Source: Agromyces archimandritae
GTDB lineage: Bacteria; Actinomycetota; Actinomycetes; Actinomycetales; Microbacteriaceae
Length of the DNA stretch: 64,000 nt
NCBI RefSeq assembly: GCF_018024495.1
Contig: NZ_CP071696.1
Coordinates: 3,286,001-3,350,000 of the forward strand
Reading direction: 5' to 3'
Notes under the pieces: model-generated
Databases searched by the model: none
What the model saw: the letters and a program-made list of their open reading frames with translations, nothing else
What the model was told of the DNA's origin: nothing
Translations under genes and position numbers: made by a program
Shown here: piece after piece, positions 35,893 to 45,962 of the stretch
How the letters are laid out: each line of letters opens with the position of its first letter
Numbering within the stretch: the first letter of the stretch is position 1

Positions 35893-37557
35893 GTGCCCCA
35901 GCTTCCCCCGGAGCGCCCCGGCCGCTCCGATGACGACCTCTCCGCCGATTGGAACGCCTTCATCCGCGGGACGGGGGACGTCCCCGTGCAGCCGGGCCCG
36001 CCGAGCGGGAGCCCGGTGCGCGGCCGGGACGGTCGGCGGCCGGCCGGGCATCCCGGGCCGCGGGCCGGCGACCGAATGCGCCCCGAGCAGGCCGTGCAAC
36101 AGCCTGAAGGGTTCCGGCCCGGGAACGAGGGGATGCGCACGGGACGGGCCGATGCTCCGCCGCGGCCCCGTCAGCCCTACGGCACGGTCGCGCAGTACGG
36201 CACCGGCGAGCAGTACGGCACAGGCGCGCAGTACGACGCCGGATCGCCGTACGGCCCGCAGCCCGGCAGGGGCCCTGCGAACGGCGGTTCCGGCCCGATC
36301 CGGACCCGCCCGGGGCCCGGATACGGACCGCAGGCCGGCGACCCGTCGCACGAGCAGCCGGCGACCCGGCGCGAGATCCGCGACGCCGAACAGGCCCGGC
36401 GGGAGCAGGAGTCGGCCGAGGCCGCCAATCGTCCCAACCGCTCCGACCGGCGTGCCTTCGTGTCCGACGAGCTGGGGCAGCCGCCCGAGCCGCCGAGCAA
36501 GAAGCGCCGGAAGGGGCCGATCGGCTGCGGGATCGCCCTGCTCATCGTCCTCGTCATCGGGGTCGGCGGCTATTTCCTGCTGCAGGGCCCGATCAACGAC
36601 GTGATCGCCAGGTTCCAGCCGGCGGCCGACTACGAGGGCGCCGGCCGCGGCGAGGTCGTCTTCGTGATCAACGAGGGCGAGAACGGCACCGACATCGCGG
36701 AGAACCTGCACGAGCAGGGCGTCACGGCATCCGCCGAGGCCTTCACCGAACTCCTTGCCACGCAGTCGCCCGAGCCGCAGTTCATGCCCGGCGCGTACCG
36801 TCTCGCCGAGAAGATGAGCGCCCAGGCCGCGCTCGATGCGCTGCAGGACCCCGAGCACGTCATGCAGACGTCCGTGCTCATCCGCGAGGGCGAATGGGCC
36901 AAGAACGTCTTCGCCGAGATCTCCTCGGTCACCGGCATCGCCGTCGAAGAACTCGAAGCCGCGGCCGCCGACCCGGCTGCGCTCGGCTTGCCGGCCGAGG
37001 CGAAGAGCGTCGAGGGCTTCCTGTTCCCGGCCACCTACACCTTCGACCCCGACGCGACGGCCGAGCAGATCGTGCAGCGCATGGTCGACCGCTCCTTCGA
37101 ATCGCTCGACGCCGCCGGCGTGAAGCCCGAAGACCGCTACCGGGTGGTCACGATCGCCTCGCTGCTCGAGCGCGAAGCGCGGGAGCCCGACGATTTCTTC
37201 AAAGTCTCGCGGGTCATCCAGAACCGCCTCGCGGAGGGCATGATGCTGCAGTTCGACTCGACCGTGCACTACGGCATCGGCGACGATTCGGTCGTCACGA
37301 CCACCGATGCGGAACGGGCCGACCCCGCCAACCCGTACAACACGTATGCGCATCTCGGGTTGCCGCCCGGGCCCATCGGCAACCCCGGCGATCACGCGAT
37401 CGACGCCGCCCTGCACCCCGCCGACGGCCCGTGGCTGTACTTCGTGACCGTGAACCCCGACACGGGCGAGACCGTCTTCTCGGCCACCTTCGAGGAGCAC
37501 GAGGCGGCCGTCGAGCAGTTCTACACCTGGCTCGAGGAGCACCCCGATGGCCAGTGA
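35893..37557 (+). CDS. mltG: Endolytic transglycosylase MltG with long cytosolic N-terminus
   Basis: 554-aa YceG-family enzyme that cuts new glycan strands and sets their length. Residues 1-205 form a Pro/Gly/Arg-rich cytosolic region with short QYGTG-type repeats (about 98-118); a transmembrane helix is at about 211-232; the LysM-like and catalytic domains follow outside. The catalytic Glu426 is in SLLEREAREP; LQFDSTVHYG and PGPIGNPG are family motifs. The long N-terminus is usual in actinobacteria and may be a docking or regulatory part. GTG start; its end overlaps aroE by 11 nt. Confidence 0.94.
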   Translation: MPQLPPERPGRSDDDLSADWNAFIRGTGDVPVQPGPPSGSPVRGRDGRRPAGHPGPRAGDRMRPEQAVQQPEGFRPGNEGMRTGRADAPPRPRQPYGTVAQYGTGEQYGTGAQYDAGSPYGPQPGRGPANGGSGPIRTRPGPGYGPQAGDPSHEQPATRREIRDAEQARREQESAEAANRPNRSDRRAFVSDELGQPPEPPSKKRRKGPIGCGIALLIVLVIGVGGYFLLQGPINDVIARFQPAADYEGAGRGEVVFVINEGENGTDIAENLHEQGVTASAEAFTELLATQSPEPQFMPGAYRLAEKMSAQAALDALQDPEHVMQTSVLIREGEWAKNVFAEISSVTGIAVEELEAAAADPAALGLPAEAKSVEGFLFPATYTFDPDATAEQIVQRMVDRSFESLDAAGVKPEDRYRVVTIASLLEREAREPDDFFKVSRVIQNRLAEGMMLQFDSTVHYGIGDDSVVTTTDAERADPANPYNTYAHLGLPPGPIGNPGDHAIDAALHPADGPWLYFVTVNPDTGETVFSATFEEHEAAVEQFYTWLEEHPDGQ

Positions 37558-38374
37558 ACGTCGTCTCGCCGTGCTCGGCTCGCCGATCGCGCATTCGAAG
37601 AGTCCAGCGCTGCATCGCGCCGCGTTCCGGCAGCTCGGGCTCGACTGGCACTACTCGGCGATCGAGGTGGGCGTCGGAGGGCTCGAGGCCTTCCTCGCCG
37701 ACCTGGACCCGCGGTGGCGGGGACTGTCGCTCACGATGCCGCTGAAGCACGAGGTGCGCGCCCTGCTCGACGAGGAGGATCGGCGCGCCGCCATGACCGG
37801 CGTCGTGAACACCCTCCTCCTCGCCGACGACGGGCGGCGGATCGGCTTCAACACGGATGTGCCCGGCATCGCCCTCGCCCTCGCAGAGGGAGGCGTCGAA
37901 CGCGCCGAGCGCGCGGCGGTCATCGGCGGGGGAGCGACGGCGGCCTCGGCGGTCGCGGCCCTGGCCGAGATCGGCGCCGGCGTCGTGCGGCTCTTCGTCC
38001 GGCATCCGGAACGTGCCGAAGCCACCGCCTCCCTCGGCCGCGAGCTCGGACTGGACGTCGAGGTGTTCCGCATCGCCGACCTCGCGGCCGCCGAGGCGGT
38101 CGAGGTGACGATCAGCACGGTTCCGGGCGGGGCCGAGCTCTCGGCAGAGCCGTCCGAGGCGATGCGCGGCTCCGTGCTGCTCGACGTCGCCTACGAACCG
38201 TGGCCGTCGCGGCTCGCCGTGCTGTGGGAGGAGGCCGGAGGCCAGGTCGTGCCCGGCATCCGGATGCTCGTGCACCAGGCCCTCCTGCAGGTGCGGATCT
38301 TCGTCTCCGGCGACCCGTTCACGCCGCTTCCCGACGAACCGGCCGTGCTCGACGCCATGCGCCGCGCGCTGTAG
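37547..38374 (+). CDS. aroE: Shikimate dehydrogenase
   Basis: 275-aa NADP-dependent enzyme reducing 3-dehydroshikimate to shikimate. The substrate site SPIAHSKSP and the catalytic Lys in LTMPLKHEV are present, as is the Rossmann loop [23 protein letters not shown] at the C-terminus is typical. It overlaps mltG by 11 nt and starts the aroE-C-K-B run. Confidence 0.96.
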   Translation: MASERRLAVLGSPIAHSKSPALHRAAFRQLGLDWHYSAIEVGVGGLEAFLADLDPRWRGLSLTMPLKHEVRALLDEEDRRAAMTGVVNTLLLADDGRRIGFNTDVPGIALALAEGGVERAERAAVIGGGATAASAVAALAEIGAGVVRLFVRHPERAEATASLGRELGLDVEVFRIADLAAAEAVEVTISTVPGGAELSAEPSEAMRGSVLLDVAYEPWPSRLAVLWEEAGGQVVPGIRMLVHQALLQVRIFVSGDPFTPLPDEPAVLDAMRRAL

Positions 38375-38403
38375 CGCCGCCCGGCTGTGGGAGGATGGTC
38401 CCC

Positions 38404-39645
38404 ATGCTTCGTTGGCTCACCGCCGGGGAATCGCACGGCCCCGAACTCGTCGCGATCCTCGAGGGGCTCCCCGCCGGCGTCCCCGTCTCCCTCGACCTCG
38501 TCCGCGCCGACCTTGCGCGTCGCAAACTCGGCTACGGCCGCGGTGCGCGCATGAAGTTCGAGCAGGACGAACTCGCGTTCTCCGGCGGCATCCGCCACGG
38601 CGAGACGCTCGGCAGCCCTATCGCGGTCCGCGTCGGCAACACCGAATGGCCCAAATGGGCCGAGGTGATGAGCCCCGAGCCGATCGACGAGGCGAAGCTC
38701 GGTCGCGGGCGGGGGGCCCCGCTCACGAGGCCGCGGCCCGGGCACGCCGACCTCGTCGGCATGCAGAAGTACGGCTTCGACGAGGCCCGCCCCGTGCTCG
38801 AACGCGCCAGCGCCCGCGAGACGGCCGCACGGGTCGCCCTCGGTGCGATCGCGAAGGCGTTCCTGGCCGAACTCGGCATCCGCACCGTCTCGCACACCCT
38901 CTCGATCGGCGCCGTCCGCGTGCCGGAGGGGTCGCCCCTTCCCGGGCCCGGCGACGTCGAGGCCCTCGACGCCGACCCGCTGCGCTGCTTCGACGCCGAG
39001 ACCTCTCGTGCGATGGTCGCCGAGGTGGACGGCGCGCACAAGGACGGCGACACCCTCGGCGGCGTCGTCGAGGTCCTCGCTTACGGCCTGCCGCCCGGGC
39101 TCGGCTCCCACGTGCACTGGGACCGCCGGCTGGATGCACGGCTGGCGGCGGCCCTCATGGGCATCCAGGCGATCAAGGGCGTCGAACTCGGCGACGGGTT
39201 CCTCACGACCACACGTCGCGGCTCGGCCGCGCATGACGAGCTCGTGCCCGGCGCCGACGGCATCGCCCGTACGAGCGACCGGGCCGGCGGCACCGAGGGC
39301 GGCATGTCGACCGGGACGGTGCTGCGCGTGCGCGCCGGGATGAAGCCGATCGCGACCGTGCCGCACGCCCTGCGCACCGTCGACGTCGCCGCCGGCGGGG
39401 CCGCCCAGGCCCACCACCAGCGCTCCGACGTCGCCGCCGTTCCGGCCGCCGGCGTCGTCGCCGAGGCGATGGTCGCCCTCACCCTCGCCGACGCCGTGCT
39501 CGAGAAGTTCGGCGGCGACCACCTCGCCGAGACCCGGCGCAACCTCCAGGGCTACCTCGCGGCCATCCCCGACGCGCTGCGGACGAGCGGGCAGAGCCTC
39601 GGCGAGGACGCCGCCGGAGGCGGGAGCGCCGGCGACCGTGCCTGA
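38404..39645 (+). CDS. aroC: Chorismate synthase
   Basis: 413-aa FMN-dependent enzyme that makes chorismate, the last common aromatic precursor. Signatures: [18 protein letters not shown] (start), [27 protein letters not shown] and the C-terminal [17 protein letters not shown]. The ATG at 38404 has GGGAGG nine bases upstream. The last eight bases overlap aroK. Reduced FMN must come from elsewhere. Confidence 0.97.
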   Translation: MLRWLTAGESHGPELVAILEGLPAGVPVSLDLVRADLARRKLGYGRGARMKFEQDELAFSGGIRHGETLGSPIAVRVGNTEWPKWAEVMSPEPIDEAKLGRGRGAPLTRPRPGHADLVGMQKYGFDEARPVLERASARETAARVALGAIAKAFLAELGIRTVSHTLSIGAVRVPEGSPLPGPGDVEALDADPLRCFDAETSRAMVAEVDGAHKDGDTLGGVVEVLAYGLPPGLGSHVHWDRRLDARLAAALMGIQAIKGVELGDGFLTTTRRGSAAHDELVPGADGIARTSDRAGGTEGGMSTGTVLRVRAGMKPIATVPHALRTVDVAAGGAAQAHHQRSDVAAVPAAGVVAEAMVALTLADAVLEKFGGDHLAETRRNLQGYLAAIPDALRTSGQSLGEDAAGGGSAGDRA

Positions 39646-40195
39646 CTCGGTGCCGGGCCCGGCCGAGGCCGGCGGATCCGCGACCCCCGCGATCGTGCTC
39701 ATCGGACCGATGGGCGCAGGCAAGAGCCACATCGGCCGGCGCCTGGCCCGCCGTCTCGCCGTGCCGTTCACCGACACCGACGCCGCCATCGTCGAACGGC
39801 ACGGGCCGATCTCCGGGGTCTTCGCCGAACGGGGCGAGCCCGGCTTCCGCGAGATCGAGCGCGAGATCGTCGCCGAAGCGATCGACGCCGGGGGCGTCGT
39901 GTCGCTCGGCGGCGGTGCACCCCTGCATCCGCTCACCCGCCGGCGGCTGCACGGGGCACGCGTCGTGCTGCTCACGGTCGACGAACGCACCGTCCAGCCC
40001 CGGCTGCGCGGCGGCACCCGCCCGCTGCTGGAAGAGGGCGGCATGGCGGCGTGGCGGCGCATCCTCGCCGAACGGCTGCCGGCCTATCGCGAACTCGCCA
40101 CGATCGAGGTCGACACCTCCGGCCGGACCCCCGGACGCATCGTCGAGGAGATCGCCGGCCGACTCGGACTCGAAGGAATGGAGCAGGACGCATGA
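39638..40195 (+). CDS. aroK: Shikimate kinase
   Basis: 185-aa P-loop kinase that phosphorylates shikimate. Walker A is GPMGAGKS, followed by FTDTDAAIV (shikimate-binding Asp), FREIEREI and the LGGGAPLHP loop; the lid arginines are in RGGTRPLL. The first 16 residues are a non-conserved extension from the GTG start; a later start is possible. Ends in an ATGA overlap with aroB. Confidence 0.95.
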   Translation: MPDSVPGPAEAGGSATPAIVLIGPMGAGKSHIGRRLARRLAVPFTDTDAAIVERHGPISGVFAERGEPGFREIEREIVAEAIDAGGVVSLGGGAPLHPLTRRRLHGARVVLLTVDERTVQPRLRGGTRPLLEEGGMAAWRRILAERLPAYRELATIEVDTSGRTPGRIVEEIAGRLGLEGMEQDA

Positions 40196-41271
40196 GCGAA
40201 GCACGGACCGTCATCGGAGTCGGCGGCGAAGACGGATACGAGGTCGTCATCGGCCGGGGCGTCATCGCCGAACTCGGCGATGCGATCGGCACGGCCGCGA
40301 AGAAGGTCCTCGTCGTGCACCCGCCGACGCTCGGCGCGCGGGCGGCGGAACTGCGCGAATCCCTCGCCGACCGCTTCGAGGTGCTCCTGGCCGAGGTGCC
40401 CGACGCCGAATCGGCAAAGCGCGTGGAGGTCGCCGCCTTCTGCTGGCAGATCCTCGGGCAGGCCGACTTCACCCGGAGCGACGCGATCGTCGGTCTCGGC
40501 GGCGGGGCGATCACCGATGTCGCCGGTTTCGTGGCCGGCACGTGGTTGCGGGGCGTCCGCATCGTGCAGGTGCCGACCACCGTGCTCGGCATGGTGGATG
40601 CGGCCGTGGGCGGCAAGACCGGGATCAACACGAACGAGGGCAAGAACCTCGTCGGCGTCTTCCACGCGCCGGCCGCCGTCATCTGCGACCTCGAGCTGCT
40701 CGACACCCTCCCGAAGAACGAGATCCTCGCCGGATTCGCCGAGATCGTCAAGGCCGGCTTCATCCGCTACCCGGAGATCCTCGACCTCATCGAGGCCGAC
40801 CCCGAACGGGCGACCGACCCCCGCAGCGAGGAATTCCGGCGCGTCGTCGAACTCGCGATCCGGATGAAGGCCGACGTCGTCTCACAGGATTTCACCGAGC
40901 AGGGCCTCCGCGAGATCCTCAACTACGGGCACACCCTGGGCCATGCCGTCGAGCACGCCGAGCGCTACCAGTGGCGCCACGGCGCCGCCGTCGCCGTCGG
41001 TCTCGCCTTCGCCGCCGAGCTCGGCCGACTCTCGGGCCGGCTCTCCGACGAGGTCGCCGACCGCCACAAGCGTGTGCTCGACCTCCTCAGCCTGCCGACC
41101 TCGTACCCTGCCGGCCGCTGGAACACCCTCCTGGCGACGATGCAGCGCGACAAGAAGGCCCGCGCCGGACAGCTGCGCTTCATCGTGCTCGACGATCTCG
41201 CCAAACCCACCGTGATGCTCGCGCCCGATCAGTCGCTGCTGTTCGCCGCCTACCAGGAGATCGCGTCGTGA
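40192..41271 (+). CDS. aroB: 3-dehydroquinate synthase
   Basis: 359-aa NAD- and zinc-dependent cyclase forming the first ring of the shikimate pathway. [15 protein letters not shown], the [18 protein letters not shown] block and the metal ligands in [12 protein letters not shown] are intact. Overlaps aroK by ATGA. With aroE, C, K and Q it covers every shikimate step except aroA and the DAHP synthase. Confidence 0.97.
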   Translation: MSEARTVIGVGGEDGYEVVIGRGVIAELGDAIGTAAKKVLVVHPPTLGARAAELRESLADRFEVLLAEVPDAESAKRVEVAAFCWQILGQADFTRSDAIVGLGGGAITDVAGFVAGTWLRGVRIVQVPTTVLGMVDAAVGGKTGINTNEGKNLVGVFHAPAAVICDLELLDTLPKNEILAGFAEIVKAGFIRYPEILDLIEADPERATDPRSEEFRRVVELAIRMKADVVSQDFTEQGLREILNYGHTLGHAVEHAERYQWRHGAAVAVGLAFAAELGRLSGRLSDEVADRHKRVLDLLSLPTSYPAGRWNTLLATMQRDKKARAGQLRFIVLDDLAKPTVMLAPDQSLLFAAYQEIAS

Positions 41272-41308
41272 GCCGGGCCGGCGACGGCCGGGCGGCGGGC
41301 CCGGCCCG

Positions 41309-41314
41309 TAGGCT
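41309..41314 (+). promoter_or_regulatory. Leaderless promoter -10 of aroQ
   Basis: TAGGCT ends 6 nt before the aroQ ATG with no Shine-Dalgarno, so aroQ may have its own leaderless transcript inside the aro cluster. Confidence 0.5.
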
Positions 41315-41320
41315 GCCGTC

Positions 41321-41761
41321 ATGACGACGATCTACGTGCTGAACGGCCCGAACCTCGGCCGGCTCGGCACGCGCGAACCCGAGGTGTACGGATCCGAGAC
41401 GCTCGAGGACATCGCCGCGGAGCTGTGCGCATCCGTCCCCGCCGACGTCGAGCTCGTCGTCCGGCAGAGCGACGACGAGGCCGAGCTCATCCGGTGGATC
41501 CACGAGGCCGTCGACCGGCGCGCCCCGGTCGTGCTGAACCCGGCCGCGTTCACGCATTACAGCTACGGGCTGCGGGATGCCGCGGCGCAGCTGACGAGCG
41601 CGGGCGTCCCCCTGATCGAGGTGCACCTCTCGAACCCGCACACGCGCGAGGCGTTCCGGCACACGAGCGTCATCTCGGGGGTCGCGACGGGGGTGATCGC
41701 CGGATTCGGTTCCGGGTCGTACCGTCTCGCGATCGAGCACCTCCTGCGAAGCCGCGGCTGA
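41321..41761 (+). CDS. aroQ: Type II 3-dehydroquinate dehydratase
   Basis: 146-aa dodecameric dehydratase producing 3-dehydroshikimate. [17 protein letters not shown] carries the catalytic Arg and Tyr; [15 protein letters not shown] and [15 protein letters not shown] (His) are the other active-site segments. It is separated from aroB by 49 bp and has its own leaderless promoter. Confidence 0.97.
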   Translation: MTTIYVLNGPNLGRLGTREPEVYGSETLEDIAAELCASVPADVELVVRQSDDEAELIRWIHEAVDRRAPVVLNPAAFTHYSYGLRDAAAQLTSAGVPLIEVHLSNPHTREAFRHTSVISGVATGVIAGFGSGSYRLAIEHLLRSRG

Positions 41762-41767
41762 GTCGTC

Positions 41768-41773
41768 TACACT
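41768..41773 (+). promoter_or_regulatory. Candidate efp -10 box
   Basis: TACACT in the 76-bp aroQ-efp gap, giving a leader of about 58 nt. Confidence 0.4.
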
Positions 41774-41837
41774 CGATCGGGGCGTTTCGCGAGGCGTGCG
41801 CCGCCGCACGACTCTTCTCACGAACGGATCCCTTCAC

Positions 41838-42401
41838 ATGGCATCAACCGCGGACATCAAGAACGGCGTCGTCCTGAACATCGACGGGCAGCTCTGGAGC
41901 GTCATCGAGTTCCAGCACGTCAAGCCCGGCAAGGGCGGGGCGTTCGTGCGCACGAAGCTCAAGAACGTCGTGAGCGGCAAGACGGTCGACCGCACCTACA
42001 ACGCGGGTGCGAAGATCGACATCGAGAACGTGGATCGCCGCGACTTCAGCTACCTGTACAACGACGGCGACAGCTTCGTGTTCATGGACACCAGCGACTA
42101 CGACCAGCTGAACGTGCCGGCCGCGGTCGTCGGCGATGCCGCGAACTTCCTGCTCGAGAACCAGCCCGTCACGATCGCCCTGAACAACGGCAATCCGCTC
42201 TACGTCGAGCTTCCGGCATCCGTCGTCATGGAGATCACCTACACCGAGCCGGGCCTGCAGGGAGACCGTTCGACGGGCGGCACGAAGCCCGCCACGATCC
42301 AGACCGGCTACGAGATCCAGGTCCCCCTCTTCCTCGAGGCGGGCACGAAGGTCAAGGTCGACACCCGTACGGGCGATTACCTCGGCCGTGTGAACGACTA
42401 G
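41838..42401 (+). CDS. efp: Elongation factor P
   Basis: 187-aa tRNA-mimic that rescues ribosomes stalled on proline runs. The tip loop is KPGKGGAF with Lys32 at the residue that is modified in some bacteria; no modification enzymes are nearby and actinobacterial EF-P is generally thought to act unmodified. Domains II and III (OB folds) end in [14 protein letters not shown] at 41838; upstream in-frame ATG at 41796 would add a non-family extension. TAGTG overlap with nusB. Confidence 0.97.
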   Translation: MASTADIKNGVVLNIDGQLWSVIEFQHVKPGKGGAFVRTKLKNVVSGKTVDRTYNAGAKIDIENVDRRDFSYLYNDGDSFVFMDTSDYDQLNVPAAVVGDAANFLLENQPVTIALNNGNPLYVELPASVVMEITYTEPGLQGDRSTGGTKPATIQTGYEIQVPLFLEAGTKVKVDTRTGDYLGRVND

Positions 42402-42814
42402 TGAGCGCACGCACCAAAGCGCGCAAACGCGCGCTCGACCTGCTCTACTCGGCCGACATGCGGCAGGTGCCGGTCGCGCAGCTGCTCGCCGTCGAGGCCG
42501 AGCGTGCGGCGGGGGAACCGGAGCGGCAGGCGTCGTGGCTGTACGCCCGAGAAATCGTCGACGGCATCGTCGACCACGGCGCCGAGATCGACGAACTCAT
42601 CGAGACGCATGCGCGGGGCTGGACCATCGAGCGGATGCCCGCGGTCGACCGGGCGCTGCTGCGCATCGGCGTGTGGGAGGTCGTCTACAACGACGAGGTG
42701 CCCGACGCCGTGGCGATCTCGGAGGCCGTCGAGGCGGCGACCGTGCTGTCGACCGACGACTCGGCCGGGTTCGTGAACGGGCTGCTCGCGGCCGTATCGC
42801 ACGCGAAGGGATGA
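42401..42814 (+). CDS. nusB: Transcription antitermination factor NusB
   Basis: 137-aa all-helical RNA-binding protein that assembles with NusE/S10 on rRNA boxA. ARKRALDLLYSADMR at the N-terminus and VAISEAVEAATVLS with GFVNGLL at the C-terminus are the signature parts. The GTG start shares one base with the efp stop. Confidence 0.95.
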   Translation: MSARTKARKRALDLLYSADMRQVPVAQLLAVEAERAAGEPERQASWLYAREIVDGIVDHGAEIDELIETHARGWTIERMPAVDRALLRIGVWEVVYNDEVPDAVAISEAVEAATVLSTDDSAGFVNGLLAAVSHAKG

Positions 42815-42845
42815 CCCGGCGCTTCGCCGGGGGAGGGAGACGCAC

Positions 42846-43553
42846 ATGCATCGGATCGGACGAGGGGTCGCGGCGTTCGCGCTGGCGGCCGGAGGGGCAG
42901 CGCTGCTCGCCGCCTGCACGAGCGGACCGGCCCAGGTCGACGAGACCCCGCCGCCGTCGAGCTCCGCAGAGCTGCCGACGGGCACGGAGGGCGCCGCGCA
43001 CTTCGACGACTTCGCCCTCGTCATCGGCGACGGCGACACGCGGGTGGATCTCTTCCTCGACCCGGCCTGCCCGCACTGCGCGTACTTCGAGGAGGCCGCC
43101 GGCGAGGGCCTGGCCGAACTGGCGGCGAGCGGCGCGATCAGCTACGCGATCCACCCGCTGACCTTCCTCGACCGCGGCTCGGACTCGGCGTACTCCTCGC
43201 GCGCGTCATCGGCGATGACGTGCGCCGCGGTGGATGCGCCCGATGCGCTCACGGGGTTCATCGCGGGCGTGTTCGCCGCGCAGACGCAGGCCGGCCTCAC
43301 GAACGACGAGCTCGAGCAGATCGCGGTGGATGCCGGGGCCGATGGCCTCGGCCCGTGCATCTCGGATGGGCGCTATGCCGCGTGGGCGCAGGCCGGCACC
43401 GATATCGCGCTCGAAGGGCCGATCACGGTGCCCGGTGCCGAGATCGATTCGATCGAGGGCACGCCGACGCTGTTCGTGAACGGTGTCGTGTACGAAGGCG
43501 ACCCGACGGACGGGGATGCCGTGCTCGAGTTCGTGGAGTCGGGCGGGCGCTGA
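42846..43553 (+). CDS. DsbA-like thioredoxin-fold lipoprotein
   Basis: 235-aa exported protein: lipobox LLAAC with lipidated Cys24, a Ser/Pro linker, then a DsbA/DsbG-type thioredoxin fold. The redox pair is CPHC (Cys75, Cys78) and the cis-proline loop is GTPTLFVNG. Two further Cys residues (SAMTCAAV, LGPCISDG) may form a structural disulfide. It probably oxidises or isomerises disulfides outside the membrane. GGGAGGGAG precedes the ATG. Confidence 0.9.
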   Translation: MHRIGRGVAAFALAAGGAALLAACTSGPAQVDETPPPSSSAELPTGTEGAAHFDDFALVIGDGDTRVDLFLDPACPHCAYFEEAAGEGLAELAASGAISYAIHPLTFLDRGSDSAYSSRASSAMTCAAVDAPDALTGFIAGVFAAQTQAGLTNDELEQIAVDAGADGLGPCISDGRYAAWAQAGTDIALEGPITVPGAEIDSIEGTPTLFVNGVVYEGDPTDGDAVLEFVESGGR

Positions 43554-43563
43554 CACGCCCGGG

Positions 43564-43588
43564 CCCTGCCGCGTCGGGCCGCGCAGGG
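43564..43588. terminator. Imperfect hairpin between convergent genes
   Basis: CCCTG-C-CGCG...CGCG-CAGGG between the lipoprotein and MFS stop codons; no T-run, weak support. Confidence 0.3.
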
Positions 43589-43604
43589 GCGTCGCCGCGC
43601 CGAC

Positions 43605-44936
43605 TCAGGGCGTCGGGTGCATCGCGTCGTAGGCGCGGAACGAGGGCTGCACGCGCAGCAGGACGGCGATGAGCGCGATGATCGCGAGCCCGCCGGCCAG
43701 CGGCGGGAACCACAGCGCGATCGCGGTGGCGGTGATGCCGGCGTAGAGATCGCCGAGCCGCGGGCCGCCGCCGACGACGACGGTGAACACGCCCTGCAGG
43801 CGGCCGCGCATGGCGTCGGGGGCGGCGGTCAGCAGCATCGTGGAGCGGAAGATGGCGCTCACCTCGTCGCTCGCGCCGGTGCCGGCCAGGGCGACGGCGG
43901 CCAGGGTGAGGGCCACGGGGCTCGCCTCGCCGAACGAGGGCCCGACGGGCCCGAAGAGGCCGGTGACGCCGCCGAGGACGACGAGGCCGAAGGCGGCGAC
44001 GAAGAGGCCGTAGAGCTGGATCGCTCGGCCGATCGCGACGCCGTAGCGGCGGACGTGCCCGACGGGCCCGCTGAAGAGGCTCGCGAGGAAGGTGCCGGCC
44101 GCCGCGGCCGCGGTGAGGATGCCGACGGTCACCGGCCCGCCGCCGATCGCGACCGCACCGACGGCGGGGAAGAGCACGAACGGCCGCCCGAAGGTCATCG
44201 CGACGATGTCGACGAGGAAGCTCATGCGGATGTTGGGGGCGCGACGGAGGAAGGCGACGCCTTCGCGGATCGACGCGAGCCCGGGCTTCGTCGTGGCTCC
44301 TTCGGGCGTAAGGCGGGGGAGCGAGACGATGCCGAGGAATCCGGCGCTGAAGAGCACGACGTCGACGGCGAAGGTGATGGGGAAGCCGACGGCGGCCACG
44401 AGCACGCCGGCGAGCGCGGGGCCGACGGTCAGTTGCGCGCCGATCGCGATGCCGCCGAGCGCGGCGGCGCGGGAGACGAGCCGGGGCGGCAGCAGGCGGG
44501 GGATGACGGCGGTGCGGGTGGCGCCCATGATGGTGGCCGAGACGGTGTTGATCGTCGTGAACACGTAGAACGGCCAGACATCGGCCTCGGCGGGGTCGCG
44601 GCCGGCTTCGACGGCGGCGAGCACGACGAGCCCGGCGGTGCTCGCCCAGGCGACGACGGCGGAGACGATGAGCACGCGCCGCCGGTCGAAGGCGTCGGCG
44701 AGCATGCCGCCCCAGATGCCGGCGACGATCATGGGCAGGAGGGCGATGCCGCCGACGAGGCCGACGGCGAGGGTGGATGCCGTGAGCTCGTAGATCTGGA
44801 GGCCCACGGCGACGATCGTCAACTGCGCCCCGATGCCGGAGACGGCCGAGCCGATCCAGAGCCGGGCGAAGGCGGGGGAGGCGCGGAGCGGGCTGAGGTC
44901 GACGAAGCGGCGTCTCGGGGGTGGTTCGTCGCTCAC
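43605..44936 (-). CDS. MFS transporter, EntS/MdtG-like exporter
   Basis: 443-aa major facilitator with twelve hydrophobic segments. The loop 2-3 motif is GMLADAFDRRRVLI, and the overall pattern (RLWIGSAVSGIGAQLTIVAVGLQ is its first helix region, in part) resembles EntS-like exporters of siderophores or drugs. Substrate unknown. GTG at 44936 is preferred over ATG at 44939 because TAGGCT lies exactly 6 nt before it (leaderless). It is on the minus strand 33 bp upstream in coordinates of the DUF1648 gene's stop, so it may also be read from that unit. Confidence 0.85.
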   Translation of the reverse strand: MSDEPPPRRRFVDLSPLRASPAFARLWIGSAVSGIGAQLTIVAVGLQIYELTASTLAVGLVGGIALLPMIVAGIWGGMLADAFDRRRVLIVSAVVAWASTAGLVVLAAVEAGRDPAEADVWPFYVFTTINTVSATIMGATRTAVIPRLLPPRLVSRAAALGGIAIGAQLTVGPALAGVLVAAVGFPITFAVDVVLFSAGFLGIVSLPRLTPEGATTKPGLASIREGVAFLRRAPNIRMSFLVDIVAMTFGRPFVLFPAVGAVAIGGGPVTVGILTAAAAAGTFLASLFSGPVGHVRRYGVAIGRAIQLYGLFVAAFGLVVLGGVTGLFGPVGPSFGEASPVALTLAAVALAGTGASDEVSAIFRSTMLLTAAPDAMRGRLQGVFTVVVGGGPRLGDLYAGITATAIALWFPPLAGGLAIIALIAVLLRVQPSFRAYDAMHPTP

Positions 44937-44942
44937 CATGCG

Positions 44943-44948
44943 AGCCTA
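44943..44948 (-). promoter_or_regulatory. Leaderless promoter -10 of the MFS gene
   Basis: TAGGCT on the minus strand, 6 nt before GTG at 44936. It argues for the GTG rather than the adjacent ATG as the start. Confidence 0.45.
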
Positions 44949-44969
44949 TGTGCCCGCGCGGGCGGAGGA

Positions 44970-45962
44970 TTACGGGTGCGAGCGCGCGACGAGCGCCTGG
45001 AGGAGGGCGGCGCCGGTCTCGGCGTCGTCGACGGTGACGACGAGCGAGCTGCGGCCCCGGCGGCCCACCTCGATCGCGGGCCCGGTGCGGAGGACGTAGC
45101 CGAAGCGGCCCGGCGCGTAGCGGATGCCCCAGCCGCCGAACTCGCCCATCGGGTTCACGGTGACGACCGAGACCGATTCGACGTCGTCGAGGGCGACGTG
45201 CGAGCGGGGGAAGCCGACGATCGAGGCGACGGTGAACCCGTGTTCGTCGACGCGCACGCGGAAGACGATGGAGGTCGAGACGAGGACGGCGAGGAGGATC
45301 GCGACGGCCGTGAGCATCCAGGCGGCGTAGGCGGGCGCCTGGGTCCAGGCCACGACGGCGGCCGCGGCGATGACGAGCACGGTCGCGGCGATCGCGATGA
45401 TCGCGCCGAGGGGCATCGAGGTTTCGCGGATCCACACGGCCCGTTCTTCGCCGCCGAGTTCGAGGGCCGTCGCGTCGGCCGCGGTGGCGCGGTGGATCTC
45501 GGCGGCCGGCTGGATGAACCAGGCGAGCACGCCGAAGGCGGCAGCGGCGACGAAGCCGGCGATGAGCGGCACGGCGATGCCGGTGGCGTTCGCCGCGTCG
45601 TCGAGGCCGGCCTGGATCCACAGGGTTCCGGTGCCGAGCACGGCGAGGAGGGCGGCGAGGCCCGCGGCCGTCGCGCCCATGAACCGGTAGCTCGGGCCGC
45701 GGTCGCCGCGGAGTAGTGCGGGCAGCACGCTCAGGGCGAGGAGGGCGGGCAGGCCGAGGCCGGCGAGGAGGGTGGTCAGCGGGGTCGCCCAGGCCGGCGC
45801 GAAGCCGTCGGGCGCACCGCTCGGGCCCCAGTGGATCGCGACCGGATCGGGCAGCTGGGGCAGCAGCAGGAGCTGGGAGACGAGGGCGGCGACGATGAGG
45901 ACGACGGGGATGCCGAGGGCGGCGGCGAGGAAGCGGGGGACGGTGCGGTCAGGGCCGGTCAT
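44970..45962 (-). CDS. DUF1648 domain-containing membrane protein
   Basis: 330-aa integral membrane protein with about six helices. The N-terminal DUF1648 domain (LPDPVAIHWGPSGAPDGFAP) is followed by two helix pairs and a C-terminal PH-like soluble domain (FRVRVDEHGFTVASIVGFPR). It overlaps the upstream GntR regulator gene by 14 nt. Such YtrA-type regulator plus DUF1648 pairs recur in Gram-positives, where some respond to cell-envelope stress; the function here is not known. Confidence 0.85.
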   Translation of the reverse strand: MTGPDRTVPRFLAAALGIPVVLIVAALVSQLLLLPQLPDPVAIHWGPSGAPDGFAPAWATPLTTLLAGLGLPALLALSVLPALLRGDRGPSYRFMGATAAGLAALLAVLGTGTLWIQAGLDDAANATGIAVPLIAGFVAAAAFGVLAWFIQPAAEIHRATAADATALELGGEERAVWIRETSMPLGAIIAIAATVLVIAAAAVVAWTQAPAYAAWMLTAVAILLAVLVSTSIVFRVRVDEHGFTVASIVGFPRSHVALDDVESVSVVTVNPMGEFGGWGIRYAPGRFGYVLRTGPAIEVGRRGRSSLVVTVDDAETGAALLQALVARSHP

